A stretch of 64,000 nucleotides of DNA from Coriaria nepalensis (taxonomy: Eukaryota > Streptophyta > Magnoliopsida > Cucurbitales > Coriariaceae): the NCBI GenBank assembly GCA_027186245.1, contig CP114481.1, positions 51,863,501 through 51,927,500 of the forward strand. The letters run 5' to 3'. Numbering within the stretch: position 1 is the first letter of the stretch; every line of letters begins with the position of its first letter. Both the position numbers and the translations under genes were made by a program. Of this stretch, positions 20,936 through 35,500 are shown in pieces. The notes under the pieces are model-generated. The model was given only the letters and a program-made list of their open reading frames with translations, did not search any database and had not been told where the DNA came from.

Positions 20936-21280
20936 TTTCTTGAAAAGCAAGTTTTGTGCATAAGTTTCAAATGATCATTGCAAGGAAAGTGTGCTTTAGT
21001 CTAACCTTAAAATCATTTGAATGAGTCATTTCAAGTCAATAACATATTTCAAAGCAATCCGAACGAATTCTATTTTCGCACTTCAAACGCAAGTTTTGTG
21101 CATAACTTTCAAATAATCACTGCAAAGAAAGTGTGCATTAGTTTAACCTTAAAATCATTTGAATGAGTCATATTAAGTCAATAACTTATTTCAATGCAAT
21201 TCGAACGAATTCTATTTTCGCACTTGAAACGCAAGTTTTGTGCATAAGTTTCAAATGATCATTGCAAGGAAAGTGTGCAT

Positions 21281-21412
21281 TAGTTTAACCTTAAAATCAT
21301 TTGAATGAGTCATTTCAAGTCAATTAGTTTAACCTTAAAATCATTTGAATGAGTCATTTCAAGTCAATTAGTTTAACCTTAAAATCATTTGAATGAGTCA
21401 TTTCAAGTCAAT
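21281..21412. repeat. 44-bp sub-monomer triplication
   Basis: The segment from TAGTTTAACC to TTTCAAGTCAAT is repeated three times at 21281, 21325 and 21369 (exact 44-bp period) before the monomer continues normally, so this unit is 88 bp longer than usual. It lies near the array's left edge. Confidence 0.92.
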
Positions 21413-24400
21413 AACTTATTTCAAAGCAATTCGAACGAATTCTATTTCCGCACTTCAAACTCAAGTTTTGTGCATAACTTGCAAATGATCATTGCAAGGA
21501 AAGTGTGCATTAGTTTAACCTTAAAATCTTTTGAATGAGTCATTTCAAGTCATTAACTTTTTTCCAAGCAATTCGAACGAATTATATTTTCGCACTTAGG
21601 AAACAAGTTTTGTGCATAACTTGCAAATGATCAATGCAAGGAAAGTGTGCATTAGTTTAACCTTAAAATCATTTGAATGAGTCATATTAAGTCAATAACT
21701 TATTTCAATGCAATTCGAATGAATTCTATTTCCGCACTTCAAACACAAGTTTTGTGCATAACTTGCAAATGATCATTGCAAGGAAAGTGTGCAATGTTTA
21801 ACCTTAAAATCATTTGAATGAGTCATTTCAAGTCATTAACTTATTTCCAAGCAATTCGAACGAATTATATTTTCGCACTTCGAAAACAAGTTTTGTGCAT
21901 AACTTGCAAATGATCAATGCAAGGAATGTATGCATTCGTTTAACTTTAAAATCATTTCAATTAGTGATTTCAAGTCAATATCGTATTTCGAAGCAGTGTG
22001 AACGAATTCTATTTTCACACTCCAAACAGAAGTTTCGTGGAAAACTTTTAAATGATCATTGCAAGGATAGTGTGCATTAGTTTAACCTTAAAATCATTTG
22101 AATGAGTCATATTAAATCAATAACTTATTTCAATGCAATTCGAACGAATTCTATTTCCGCACTTCAAATGCAAGTTTTGTGCATAACTTTCAAATGATCA
22201 TTGCAAGGAAAGTGTGCTATAGTCTAACCTTAAAATCATTTGAATGAGCCATTTCAAGTCATTAACATATTTCAAAGCAATTCGAACGAATTCGATTTTC
22301 ACACTTCAAACGCAAGTTTTGTGCATAACTTTTAAATGATTATTGCAAGGAACGTGTGCTTTAGTTTGACCTTAAAATTATTTGCATGAGTCATATCAAG
22401 TCGATAACTTATTTCAAAGCAATTCAAACGAATTCTATTTTCGCACTTCAAACACAAGTTTTGTGCATAACTTGCAAAAGGTCAATGCAAGGAAAGTGTG
22501 CATTAGTTTAACCTTAAAATCATTTGAATGAGTCATTTCAAGTCAATAACTAATTTCAAAGCAATTCGAACGAATTCTATTTTCACACTTCCAACGCAAG
22601 TTTTGTGGATAACTTTTAAATGATTATTGCAAGGAAAGTGTGGTTTAGTTTGACCTTAAAATTATTTGAATGAGTCATATTAAGTCAATAACTTATTTCA
22701 AAGCAATTCAAACAAATTCTATTTTCGCACATCAAACACAAGTTTTGTGCATAACTTGCAAATGATCATTGCAAGGAAAGTGTGCATTAGTTTAACCTTA
22801 AAATCTTTTGAATGAGTCATTTCAAGTCATTAACTTTTTTCCAAGCAATTCGAACGAATTATATTTTCGCACTTAGGAAACAAGTTTTGTGCATAACTTG
22901 CAAATGATCAATGCGAGGAAAGTGTGCACTAGTTTAACCTTAAAATCATTTGAATGAGTCATATTAAGTCAATAACTTATTTCAATGCAATTCGAACGAA
23001 TTCTATTTCCGCACTTCAAACACAAGTTTTGTGCATAACTTGCAAATGATCATTGCAAGGAAAGTGTGCAATGTTTAACCTTAAAATCATTTGAATGAGT
23101 CATTTCAAGTCATTAACTTATTTCCAAGCAATTCGAACGAATTATATCTTCGCACTTCGAAAACAAGTTTTGTGCATAACTTGCAAATGATCAATGCAAG
23201 GAATGTATGCATTAGTTTAACCTTAAAATCATTTGAATGAGTCATATCAAGTCAATAACTTATTTCAAAGCAATTCGAACGAATTCTATTTCCGCACTTC
23301 AAATGCAAGTTTTGTGCATAACTTTCAAATGATCATGGCAAGGAAAGTGTGCTATAGTCTAACCTTAAAATCATTTGAATGAGCCATTTCAAGTCAATAA
23401 CATATTTCAAAGCAATTCGAACGAATTCTATTTTCACACTTCAAACGCAAGTTTTGTGCATAACTTTTAAATGATTATTGCAAGGAACGTGTGCTTTAGT
23501 TTGACCTTAAAATTATTTGCATGAGTCATATCAAGTCAATAACTTATTTCAAAGCAATTCAAACGAATTCTATTTTCGCACTTCAAACACAAGTTTTGTG
23601 CATAACTTGCAAAAGGTCAATGCAAGGAAAGTGTGCATTAGTTTAACCTTAAAATCATTTGAATGAGTCATTTCAAGTCAATAACTTATTTCAAAGCAAT
23701 TCGAACGAATTCTATTTCCGCACTTCAAACTCATGTTTTGTGGATAACTTGCAAATGATCATTGCAAGGAAAGTGTGCATTAGTTTAACCTTAAAATCTT
23801 TTGAATGAGTCATTTCAAGTCATTAACTTTTTTCCAAGCAATTCGAACGAATTATATTTTCGCACTTAGGAAACAAGTTTTGTGCATAACTTGCAAATGA
23901 TCAATGCAAGGAAAGTGTGCATTAGTTTAACCTTAAAATCATTTGAATGAGTCATATTAAGTCAATAACTTATTTCAATGCAATTCGAACGAATTCTATT
24001 TCCGCACTTCAAACACAAGTTTTGTGCATAACTTGCAAATGATCATTGCAAGGAAAGTGTGCAATGTTTAACCTTAAAAGCATTTGAATGAGTCATTTCA
24101 AGTCATTAACTTATTTCCAAGCAATTCGAACGAATTATATTTTCGCACTTCGAAAACAAGTTTTGTGCATAACTTGCAAATGATCATTGCAAGGAATGTA
24201 TGCATTAGTTTAACCTTAAAATCATTTGAATGAGTCATATCAAGTCAATAACTTATTTCAAAGCAATTCGAACGAATTCTATTTCCGCACTTCAAATGCA
24301 AGTTTTGTGCATAACTTTCAAATGATCATTGCAAGGAAAGTGTGCTTTAGTCTAACCTTAAAATCATTTGAATGAGCCATTTCAAGTCAATAACATATTT

Positions 24401-26229
24401 CAAAGCAATTCGAACGAATTCTATTTTCACACTTCCAACGCAAGTTTTGTGGATAACTTTTAAATGATTATTGCAAGGAAAGTGTGCTTTAGTTTGACCT
24501 TAAAATTATTTGAATGAGTCATATCAAGTCAATAACTTATTTCAAAGCAATTCAAACAAATTCTATTTTTGCACTTCAAACACAAGTTTTGTGCATAACT
24601 TGCAAAAGATCAATGCAAGGAAAGTGTGCATTAGTTTAACCATAAAATCATTTGAATGAGTCATTTCAAGTCAATAACTTATTTCAAAGCAATTCGAACG
24701 AATTCTATTTCTGCACTTCAAACACAAGTTTTGTGCATAACTCGCAAATAATCATTGCAAGGAAAGTGTGCATTAGTTTGACCTTAAAATCATTTGAATG
24801 AGTCATTTCAAGTCATTAACTTATTTCAAAGCAATTCGAACGAATTATATTTTCGCACTTAGGAAACAAGTTTTGTGCATAACTTGCAAATGATCAATGT
24901 AAGGAAAGTGTGCATTAGTTTAACCTTAAAATCATTTGAATGAGTCATATTAAGTCAATAACTTATTTCGAAGCAGTTTGAACGAATTCGATTTTCACAC
25001 TTCAAACAGAAGTTTCGGGGAAAACTTTTAAATGATCATTGCAAGGAAAGTATGCAATGTTTAACCTTAAAATCATTTGAATGAGTCATTTCAAGTCATT
25101 AACTTATTTCCAAGCAATTCGAACGAATTATATTTTCGCACTTCGAAAACAAGTTTTGTGCATAACTTGCAAATGATCAATGCAAGGAATGTATGCATTC
25201 GTTTAACTTTAAAATCATTTCAATTAGTGATTTCAAGTCAATATCTTATTTCGAAGCAGTGTGAACGAATTCGATTTTCACTTTTCAAACAGAAGTTTCG
25301 TGGAAAAGTTTTAAATGATCATTGCAAGGATAGTGTGCATTAGTTTAACCTTAAAATCGTTTGAATGAGTCATATTAAGTCAATAACTTATTTCAATGCA
25401 ATTCGAACGAATTCTATTTCCGCACTTCAAATGCAAGTTTTGTGCATAACTTTCAAATGATCATTACAAGGAAAGTGTGCTTTAGTCTAACCTTAAAATC
25501 ATTTGAATGAGCCATTTCAAGTCAATAACATAGTTCAAAGCAATTCGAACGAATTCTATTTTCACACTTCCAACGCAAGTTTTGTGCATAACTTTTAAAT
25601 GATTATTGCAAGGAAAGTGTGCATTAGTTTAACCTTAAAATCATTTGAACGAGTCATTTCAAGTCATTAACTTATTTCAAAGCAATTCGAACGAATTATA
25701 TTTTCGCACTTAGGAAACAAGTTTTGTGCATAACTTGCAAATGATTATTGCAAGGAAAGTATGCATTAGTTTAACCTTAAAATCATTTGAATGAGTCATA
25801 TTAAGTCAATAACTTATTTCAATGCAATTCGAACGAATTCTCTTTCCGCACTTCAAACACGAGTTTTGTGCATAACTTGCAAATGATCATTGCAAGGAAA
25901 GTGTGCAATGTTTAACCTTAAAATCATTTGAATGAGTCATTTCAAGTCATTAACTTATTTCCAAGCAATTCGAACGAATTATATTTTCGCACTTCGAAAA
26001 CAAGTTTTGTGCATAACTTGCAAATGATCAATGCAAGGAATGTATGCATTCGTTTAACTTTAAAATCATTTCAATTAGTGATTTCAAGTCAATATCTTAT
26101 TTCGAAGCAGTGTGAACGAATTATATTTTCACACTCCAAACAGAAGTTTCGTGGAAAACTTTTAAATGATCATTGCAAGGATAGTGTGCTTTAGTTTAAC
26201 CTTAAAATCATTTGAATGAGTCATATTAA

Positions 26230-28150
26230 GTCAATAACTTATTTCAATGCAATTCGAACGAATTCTATTTCCGCACTTCAAACGCAAGTTTTGTGCACAA
26301 CTTTCAAATGACATTGCAGGGAAAGTGTGCTTTAGTCTAACCTTAAAATCATTTGAATGAGTCATTTCAAGTCAATAACATATTTCAAAGCAATTCGAAC
26401 GAATTCGATTTTCACACTTCAAAAACATGTTTTGTGCATAACTTGCAAATGATCATTGCAAGGAAAGTGTGCAATGTTTAACCTTAAAATCATTTGAATG
26501 AGTCATTTCAAGTCATCAACTTATTTCCAAGCAATTCGAACGAATTATATTTTCGCACTTCGAAAACAAGTTTTGTGCATAACTTGCAAATGATCAATGC
26601 AAGGATAGTGTGCATTAGTTTAACTTTAAAATCATTTCAATTAGTTATTTCAAGTCAATATCTTATTTCGAAGCAGTTTGAACGAATTCTATTTTCACAC
26701 TTCAAACAGAAGTTTCGTGGAAAACATTTAAATGCTCATTGCAAGGATAGTGTGCATTAAAAAAATTTTCACACTTAAAAAAATTTGAATGAGTCATATT
26801 AAGTCAATAACTTATTTCAATGCAATTCGAAAGAATTCTATTTCCGCACTTCAAATGCAAGTTTTGTGCATAACTTTCAAATGATCATTACAAGGAAAGT
26901 GTGCTTTAGTCTAACCTTAAAATCATTTGAATGAGTCATTTCAAGTCAATAACATATTTCAAAGTAATACGAACGAATTCTATTTTCACACTTCAAACGC
27001 AAGTTTTGTGCATAACTTTTAAATGATCATTGCAAGGAAAGTGTGCTTTAGTTTAACCTTAAAATCATTTAATTGAGTCATATTAAGTTAATAACTTATT
27101 TTAAAGCAAGACGAACGAATTCTATTTTCGCACTTCAAACGCAAGTTTTGTGCACAACTTCCAAATGACATTGCAAGGAAAGTGTTCTTTAGTCTAACCT
27201 TCAAATCATTTGAATGACTCATTTCAACTCAATAACATATTTCAAAGCAATTCGAACGAATTCGATTTTCACACTTCAAAAACATGTTTTGTGCATAACT
27301 TGCAAATGATCATTGCAAGGAAAGTGTGCAATGTTTAACCTTAAAATCATTTGAATGAGTCATTTCAAGTCATCAACTTATTTCCAAGCAATTCGAACGA
27401 ATTATATTTTCGCACTTCGAAAACAAGTTTTGTGCATAACTTGCAAATGATCAATGCAAGGATAGTGTGCATTAGTTTAACTTTAAAATCATTTCAATTA
27501 GTTATTTCAAGTCAATATCTTATTTCGAAGCAGTTTGAACGAATTCTATTTTCACACTTCAAACAGAAGTTTCGTGGAAAACATTTAAATGCTCATTGTA
27601 AGGATAGTGTGCATTAAAAAAATTTTCACACTTAAAAAAATTTGAATGAGTCATATTAAGTCAATAACTTATTTCAATGCAATTCGAAAGAATTCTATTT
27701 CCACACTTCGAAAACAAGTTCTGTGCATCACTTGCAAATGATCAATGCAAGGAATGTATGCATTCGTTTAACTTTAAAATCATTTCAATTAGTGATTTCA
27801 AGTCAGTATCTGATTTCGAAGCAGTTCAAACGAATTCTATTTTCACACTCCAAACAGAAGTTTCGTGGAAAACTTTTAAATGATCATTGCAAGGAAAGTG
27901 TGGATTGGTTTAACCTTAAAATCATTTGAATGTGTCATATTAAGTCAATAACTTATTTCAATGCAAGACGAACGAATTCTATTTTCGCACTTCAAACGCA
28001 AGTTTTGTGCACAACTTCCAAATGACATTGCAAGGAAAGTGTTCTTTAGTCTAACCTTCAAATCATTTGAATGACTCATTTCAACTCAATAACATATTTC
28101 AAAGCAATTCGAACGAATTCTATTTTCGCACTTCGAAAACTAGTTTTGTG
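26230..28150. repeat. Higher-order repeat, 857-bp period (6 monomers)
   Basis: Diagnostic variants recur 857 bp apart: AAATGACATTG preceded by GTGCACAACTT at 26304, 27161 and 28018; CAAAAACATG at 26420 and 27277; an aberrant A-rich stretch (AAAAAAATTTTCACACTT) at about 26757 and 27614. Six 142-bp units plus 5 nt equal one period, with slightly more than two periods present. Confidence 0.88.
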
Positions 28151-29589
28151 CATAACTTGCAAATGATCAATGCAAGGAAAGTGTGCATTAGTTTAACCTT
28201 AAAATCATTTGAATGAGTCATTTCAAGTCAATAACTTATTTCAAAGCAATTCGAACGAATTCTATTTTCGCACTTCGAAAACAAGTTTTGTGCATAACTT
28301 GCAAATGATCAATGCAAAGAAAGTGTGCATTAGTTTAACCTTAAAATCATTTGATTGAGTCATTTCAAGTCATTAACTTATTTCAAAGCAATTCGAACGA
28401 ATTCTATTTTCGCAATTCGAAAACAAGTTTTGTGCATAACTTGCAAATGATCAATGCAAGGAAAGTGTGGATTAGTTTAACCTTAAAATCATTTGAATGA
28501 GTCATTTCAAGTCATTAACTTATTTCAACGCAAGATGAACGAATTCTATTTTCGCACTTCCAATGCAAGTTTTGTGCACAACTTTCAAATGACATTGTTA
28601 GGAAAGTGTGCTTTAAAGTCTAACCTTAAAATCATTTGAATGAGTCATTTCAAGTCAATAACTTATTTCAAAGCAATCCGAACGAATTCTATTTTCGCAC
28701 TTCGAAAACAAGTTTTGTGCATAACTTGCAAATGATCAATGCAAGGAATGTATGTATTCGTTTAACTTTAAAATCATTTCAGTTAGTGATTTCAAGTCAA
28801 TATCTTATTTCGAAGCTGTTTGAACGAATTCTATTTTCACACTCCAAACAGAAGTTTCGTGGAAAACTTTTAAATGATCATTGCAAGGATAGTGTGCATT
28901 AGTTTAACCTTAAAATCATTTGAATGAGTCATATTAAGTCAATAACTTATTTCAATGCAATTCGAACGAATTCTATTTCCGCACTTCAAATGCAAGTTTT
29001 GTGCATAACCTTCAAATGATCATTACAAGGAAAGTGTGCTTTAGTCTAACCTTAAAATCATTTGAATGAGCCATTTCAAGTTAATAACATATTTCAAAGC
29101 AATTCGAACGAATTCTATTTTCACACTTGAAACGCAAGTTTTGTGCATAACTTTTAAATGATTATTGCAAGGAAAGTGTGCATTAGTTTAACCTTAAAAT
29201 CATTTGAATGAGTCATTTCATGTCATTAACTTATTTCAAAGCAATTCGAACGAATTCTCTTTTCGCACTTCAAAAACAAGTTTTGTGCATAACTTGCAAA
29301 TGATCAATGCAAGGAAAGTGTGCATTAGTTTAACCTTAAAATCATTTGAATGAGTCATTTCAAGTCAATATCTTATTTCAAAGCAATCTGAACGAATTCT
29401 ATTTTCGCACTTCGAAAACAAGTTCTGTTCATAACTTGCAAACGATCAATGCAAGGAATGCATGCATTCGTTTAACTTTAAAATCATTTCAATTAGTGAT
29501 TTCAAGTCAATATCTTATTTCGAAGCAGTTCGAACGAATTCTATTTTCACACTTCGAAAACAAGTTTTGTGCATAACTTTCAAATGATC

Positions 29590-32500
29590 ATTGCAAGGAA
29601 AGTGTGGATTGGTTTAACCTTAAAATCATTTGAATGAGTCATATTCAGTCAATAACTTATTTCAATGCAAGACGAACGAATTCTATTTTCGCACTTCAAA
29701 CGCAAGTTTTGTGCACAACTTTCAAATGACATTGCAAGGAAAGTGTGCTTTAGTCTAACCTTCAAATCATTTGAATGACTCATTTCAAGTCAATAACATA
29801 TTTCAAAGTAATTCGAATGAATTCTATTTTCGCACTTCGAAAACAAGTATTGTGCATAACTTGCAAATGATCAATTCAAGGAAAGTGTGCATTAGTTTAA
29901 CCTTAAAATCATTTGAATGAGTCATATCAAGTCAATAACTTATTTCAAAGCAATTCAAACGAATTCTATTTTCGCACTTCAAACACAAGTTTTGTGCATA
30001 ACTTGCAAAGTTCAATGCAAGGAAAGTGTGCATTAGTTTAACCTTAAAATCATTTGATTGAGTCATTTCAAGTCAATAACTTATTTCAAATCAATCTGAA
30101 CGAATTCTATTTTCGCACTTCGAAAACAAGTTCTGTGCATAACTTGCAAATGATCAATGCAAGGAATGTATGCATTCGTTTAACTTTAAAATCATTTCAA
30201 TTAGTGATTTCAAGTCAATATCTTATTTCGAAGCAGTTTGAATGAATTCTATTTTCACCCTTCAGACAGAAGTTTCGTGGAATACTTTTAAATGATCATT
30301 GCAAGGATAGTGTGCATTAGTTTAACCTTAAAATCATTTGAATGAGTCATATTAAGTCAATAACTTATTTCAATGCAATTCGAACGAATTCTATTTTCGC
30401 ACTTCAAACGCAAGTTTTGTGCATAACTTTCAAAATTATCATTGCAAGGAAAGTGTGCTTTAGTCTTACCCAAAAATCATTTGAATGTGTCATTTCAAGT
30501 CGATAACATATTTCAAAGCAATTCGATCGAATTCTATTTTCGCACTTCGAAAACAAGTTTTGTGCATAACTTGCAAATGATCAATGCAAGGAAAGTGTGC
30601 ATTAGTTTAACCTCAAAATCATTTGAATGAGTAATATTAAAACAATAACTTATTTCAATGCAATTCGGACGAATTCTATTTTCGCATTTCAAATGCAAGT
30701 TTTGTGCATAACTTTCGAATGATCATTGCAAGGAAAGTGTGCTTTAGTCTAACCTTAAAATCATTTTAATGAGTCATTTCAGGTGAATAACATATTTCAG
30801 CGCAATTCGAACGAATTATATTTTCGCACTTCAAACACATGGTTTGTGCATAACTTGCAAATGATCATTGCAAGGAAAGTGTGCATTAGTTTAACCTTAA
30901 AATCATTTGAATGAGTCATTCCAAGTCAATAACTTATCTCAAAGCAATTCGAACAAATTCTATTTTCGCACTTCGAAAACAAGTTTTGTGCATGACTTGC
31001 AAATGATCAATGCAAGGAAAGTGTGCATTAGTTTAACCTTAAAATCATTTGAATGAGTCATTTCAAGTCATTAACTTATTTCAATGCAATTCGAACGAAT
31101 TCTATTTTCGCACTTCGGAAACAAGTTTTGTGCATAACTTGCAAATGATCAATGCAAGGAATGTATGCATTCGTTTAACTTTAAATTCATTTCAATTAGT
31201 GATTTCAAGTCAATAACTTATTTGAAAGCAGTTCGAACGAATTCTATTTTCACACTTCAAACAGAAGTTTTGAGGATAACCTTCGAATGATCATTGCAAG
31301 AAAAGTGTGCATTTAGTTTAACCTTAAAATCATTTGAATAAGTCACATATTAAGTCAATAACTTATTTCAATGCAATTCGAATGAATTCTATTTTCGCAC
31401 TTCAAACGCAAGTATTGTGCATAACTTTCAAATGATCATTGCAAGGAAAGTGTGCTTTAGTCTAGCCTTAAAATCATTTGAATGAGTCATTTCAAGTCAA
31501 TAACATATTTCAAAGCAATTCGAACGAATTCTATTTTTGCACTTCGAAAACAAGTTTTGTGCATAACTTGCAAATGATCAATGCAAGGAAAGTGTGCATT
31601 AGTTTAACCTTAAAATCATTTGAATGAGTCATTTCATGTCATTAACTTATTTCAAAGCAATCCGAACGAATTCTCTTTTCGCACTTCGAAAACAAGTTTT
31701 GTGCATAACTTGCAAATGATCAATGCAAGGAATGTATGCATTCGTTTAACTTTAAAATCATTTCAATTAGTTATTTCATGTCAATATCTTATTTCAAAGT
31801 AGTTCGAACGAATTCTATTTTCATACTTCAAACAGAAATTTTGTGGATAACTTTCAAATGATCATTGCGAGGAAAGTGTGCATTAGTTTAACCTTAAAAT
31901 CATTTGAATGAGTCATATTAAGTCAATAACTTATTTCAATGCAATTCGAACGAATTCTATTTTCGCACTTCAAACGCAAGTTTTGTGCACAACTTTCAAA
32001 ATTATCATTGCAAGGAAAGTGTGCTTTAGTCTAACCTAAAAATCATTTGAATGTGTCATTTCAAGTCGATAACATATTTCAAAGCAATTCGATCGAATTC
32101 TATTTTCGCACTTCGAAAACAAGTTTTGTGCATAACTTGCAAATGATCAATGCAAGGAAAGTGTGCATTAGTTTAACCTCAAAATCATTTGAATGAGTCA
32201 TATTAAAACAATAACTTATTTCAATGCAATTCGAAAGAATTCTATTTTCGCATTTCAAATGCAAGTTTTGTGCATAACTTGCGAATGATCATTGCAAGGA
32301 AAGTGTGCTTTAGTTTAACTTTAAAATCATTTGAATGAGTCATTTCAAGTCAATAACTTATTTCAAAGCAATTCGAACGAATTCTATTTCCGCACTTCAA
32401 ACACAAGTTTTGTGCATAACTTGCAAATGATCATTGAAAGAAAAGTGTGCATTAGTTTAAGCTTAAAATCATTTGAATGAGTCATTTCAAGTCGTTAACT

Positions 32501-35500
32501 TATTTCAAAGCAATCCGAACGAATTCTATTTTCGCACTTCGAACACAAGTTCTGTGCATAACTTGCAAATGATCAATGCAAGGAATGTATGCATTCGTTT
32601 AACTTTAAAATCATTTCAATTAGTGATTTTAAGTCAATATCTTATTTGAAAGCAGTTCGAACGAATTCTATTTTCATACTTCAAACAAAAATTTCGTGGA
32701 TAACTTTCAAATGATCATTGCAAGGAAAGTGTGCATTAGTTTAACCTTAAAATCATTTGAATGAGTCATTACAAGTCAATAACTTATTTCAAAGCAATTT
32801 GAACGAATTCTATTTTCGCACTTCGAAAACAAGTTTTGTGCATAACTTGAAATGATCAATGCAAGGAAAGTGTGCATTAGTTTAACCTTAAAATCATTTG
32901 AATGAGTCATTTCAAGTCAATAACTTATTTCAAAGCAGTTCGAACGAATTCTATTTTCACACTTCAAATAGATGTTATGAGGATTACCTTCAAATAATCA
33001 TTGCAAGGAAAGTGTGCATTAGTTTAACCTTAAAATCATTTGAATGAGTCATATTAAGTCAATAACTTATTTCAATGTAATTCGAACGAATTCTATTTTC
33101 GCACTTCAAATGCAAGTTTTGTGCATAACTTTCAAATGATCATTGCAAGGAAAGTGTGCTTTAGTCTAACCTTAAAATCATTTGAATGTGTCATTTCAAG
33201 TCAATAACATATTTCAAAGCAATTCGAACGAATTCTATTTTCGCACTCGAAAACAAGTTTTGTGCATAACTTGCAAATGATCAATGCAAGGAAAGTGTGC
33301 ATTAGTTTAACCTTAAAATCATTTGAATGAGTCATTTCAAGTCATTAACTTATTTCAAAGCAATTCGAACGAATTCTATTTTCGCACTTCGAAAACAAGT
33401 TTTGTGCATAACTTGCAAATGATCAATGCAAGGAAGGATGCATTCGTTTAACTTTAAAATCATTTCAATTAGTAATTTCAAGTCAATATCTTATTTCAAA
33501 GTAGTTCGAACGAATTCTATTTTCACACTTCAAACAGAAATTTCGTGGATAACTTTCAGATGATCATTGCAAGGAAAACTTTTAAATGATCATTGCAAGG
33601 AAAGTGTGGATTGGTTTAACCTTAAAATCATTTGAATGAGTCATATTCAGTCAATAATTTATTTCAATGCAAGACGAACAAATTCTATTTTCGCACTTCA
33701 AACGCAAGTTTTGTGCACAACTTTCAAATGACATTGCAAGGAAAGTGTGCTTTAGTCTAACCTTCAAATCATTTGAATGACTCATTTCAAGTCAATAACA
33801 TATTTCAAAGCAATTCGAATGAATTCTATTTTCACACTTCAAACGCAAGTATTGTGCATAACTTGCAAATGATCAATTCAAGGAAAGTGTGCATTAGTTT
33901 AACCTTAAAATCATTTGAATGCGTCATATCAAGTCAATAACTTATTTCAAAGCAATTCAAACGAATTCTATTTTCGCACTTCAAACACAAGTTTTGTGCA
34001 TAACTTGCAAAAGATCAATGCAAGGAAAGTGTGCATTAGTTTAACCTTAAAATCATTTGATTGAGTCATTTCAAGTCAATAACCTATTTCAAATCAATCT
34101 GAACGAATTCTATTTTCGCACTTCGAAAACAAGTTCTGTGCATAACTTGCAAATGATCAATGCAAGGAATGTATGCATTCGTTTAACTTTAAAATCATTT
34201 CAATTAGTGATTTCAAGTCAATATCTTATTTCGAAGCAGTTTGAATGAATTCTATTTTCACCCTTCAGACAGAAGTTTCGTGGAATACTTTTAAATGATC
34301 ATTGTAAGGATAGTGTGCATTAGTTTAACCTTAAAATCATTTGAATGAGTCATATTAAGTCAATAACTTATTTCAATGCAATTCGAACGAATTCTATTTC
34401 CGCACTTCAAATGCAAGTTTTGTGCATAACTTTCAAATGATCATTGCAAGGAAAGTGTGCTTTAGTCTAACCTTAAAATCATTTGAATGAGTCATTTCAA
34501 GTCAATAACATATTTCAAAGCAATTCGAACGAAGTCTATTTTCACACTTGAAACGCAAGTTTTGTGCATAACTTTTAAATGATTATTGCAAGGAAAGTGT
34601 GCTTTAGTCTAACCTTAAAATCATTTGAATGAGTAATATTAAAACAATAACTTATTTCAATGCAATTCGAACGAATTCTATTTTCGCATTTCAAATGCAA
34701 CTTTTGTGCATAACTTTCGAATGATCATTGCAAGGAAAGTGTGCTTTAGTCTAACCTTAAAATCATTTTAATGAGTCATTTCAAGTGAATAACATATTTC
34801 AGCGCAATTCGAACGAATTATATTTTCGCACTTCAAACACATGGTTTGTGCATAACTTGCAAATGATCATTGCAAGGAAAGTGTGCATTAGTTTAACCTT
34901 AAAATCATTTGAATGAGTCATTCCAAGTCAATAACTTATCTCAAAGCAATTCGAACAAATTCTATTTTCGCACTTCGAAAACAAGTTTTGTGCATAACTT
35001 GCAAATGATCAATGCAAGGAAAGTGTGCATTAGTTTAACCTTAAAATCATTTGAATGAGTCATTTCAAGTCATTAACTTATTTCAAAGCAATTCGAACGA
35101 ATTCTATTTTCGCACTTCGGAAACAAGTTTTGTGCATAACTTGCAAATGATCAATGCAAGGAATGTATGCATTCGTTTAACTTTAAATTCATTTCAATTA
35201 GTGATTTCAAGTAAATAACTTATTTGAAAGCAGTTCGAACGAATTCTATTTTCACACTGCAAACAGAAGTTTTGAGGATAACCTTCGAATGATCATTCCA
35301 AGAAAAGTGTGCATTAGTTTAACCTTAAAATCATTTGAATAAGTAACATATTAAGTCAATAACTTATTTCAATGCAATTCGAATGAATTCTATTTTCGCA
35401 CTTCAAACGCAAGTATTGTGCATAACTTTCAAATGATCATTGCAAGGAAAGTGTGCTTTAGTCTAGCCTTAAAATCATTTGAATGAGTCATTTCAAGTCA

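Noticed and set aside
1..20945. tRNA, rRNA or other structural RNA genes
   Set aside because: No convincing cloverleaf with A and B boxes or rRNA sequence was noticed; a tRNAscan-SE and Infernal run would be decisive. The iMet-like motif at 6012 is a primer binding site, not a tRNA.
21814..28902. A recurring open frame of 88 codons beginning MNESFQV in the satellite
   Set aside because: It spans just under two monomers; 142 is not a multiple of 3, so the frame shifts by one each unit and any stop soon ends it. No start context, codon bias or domain; copies differ freely. It is a by-product of the repeat, as are all shorter frames to 63.7 kb.
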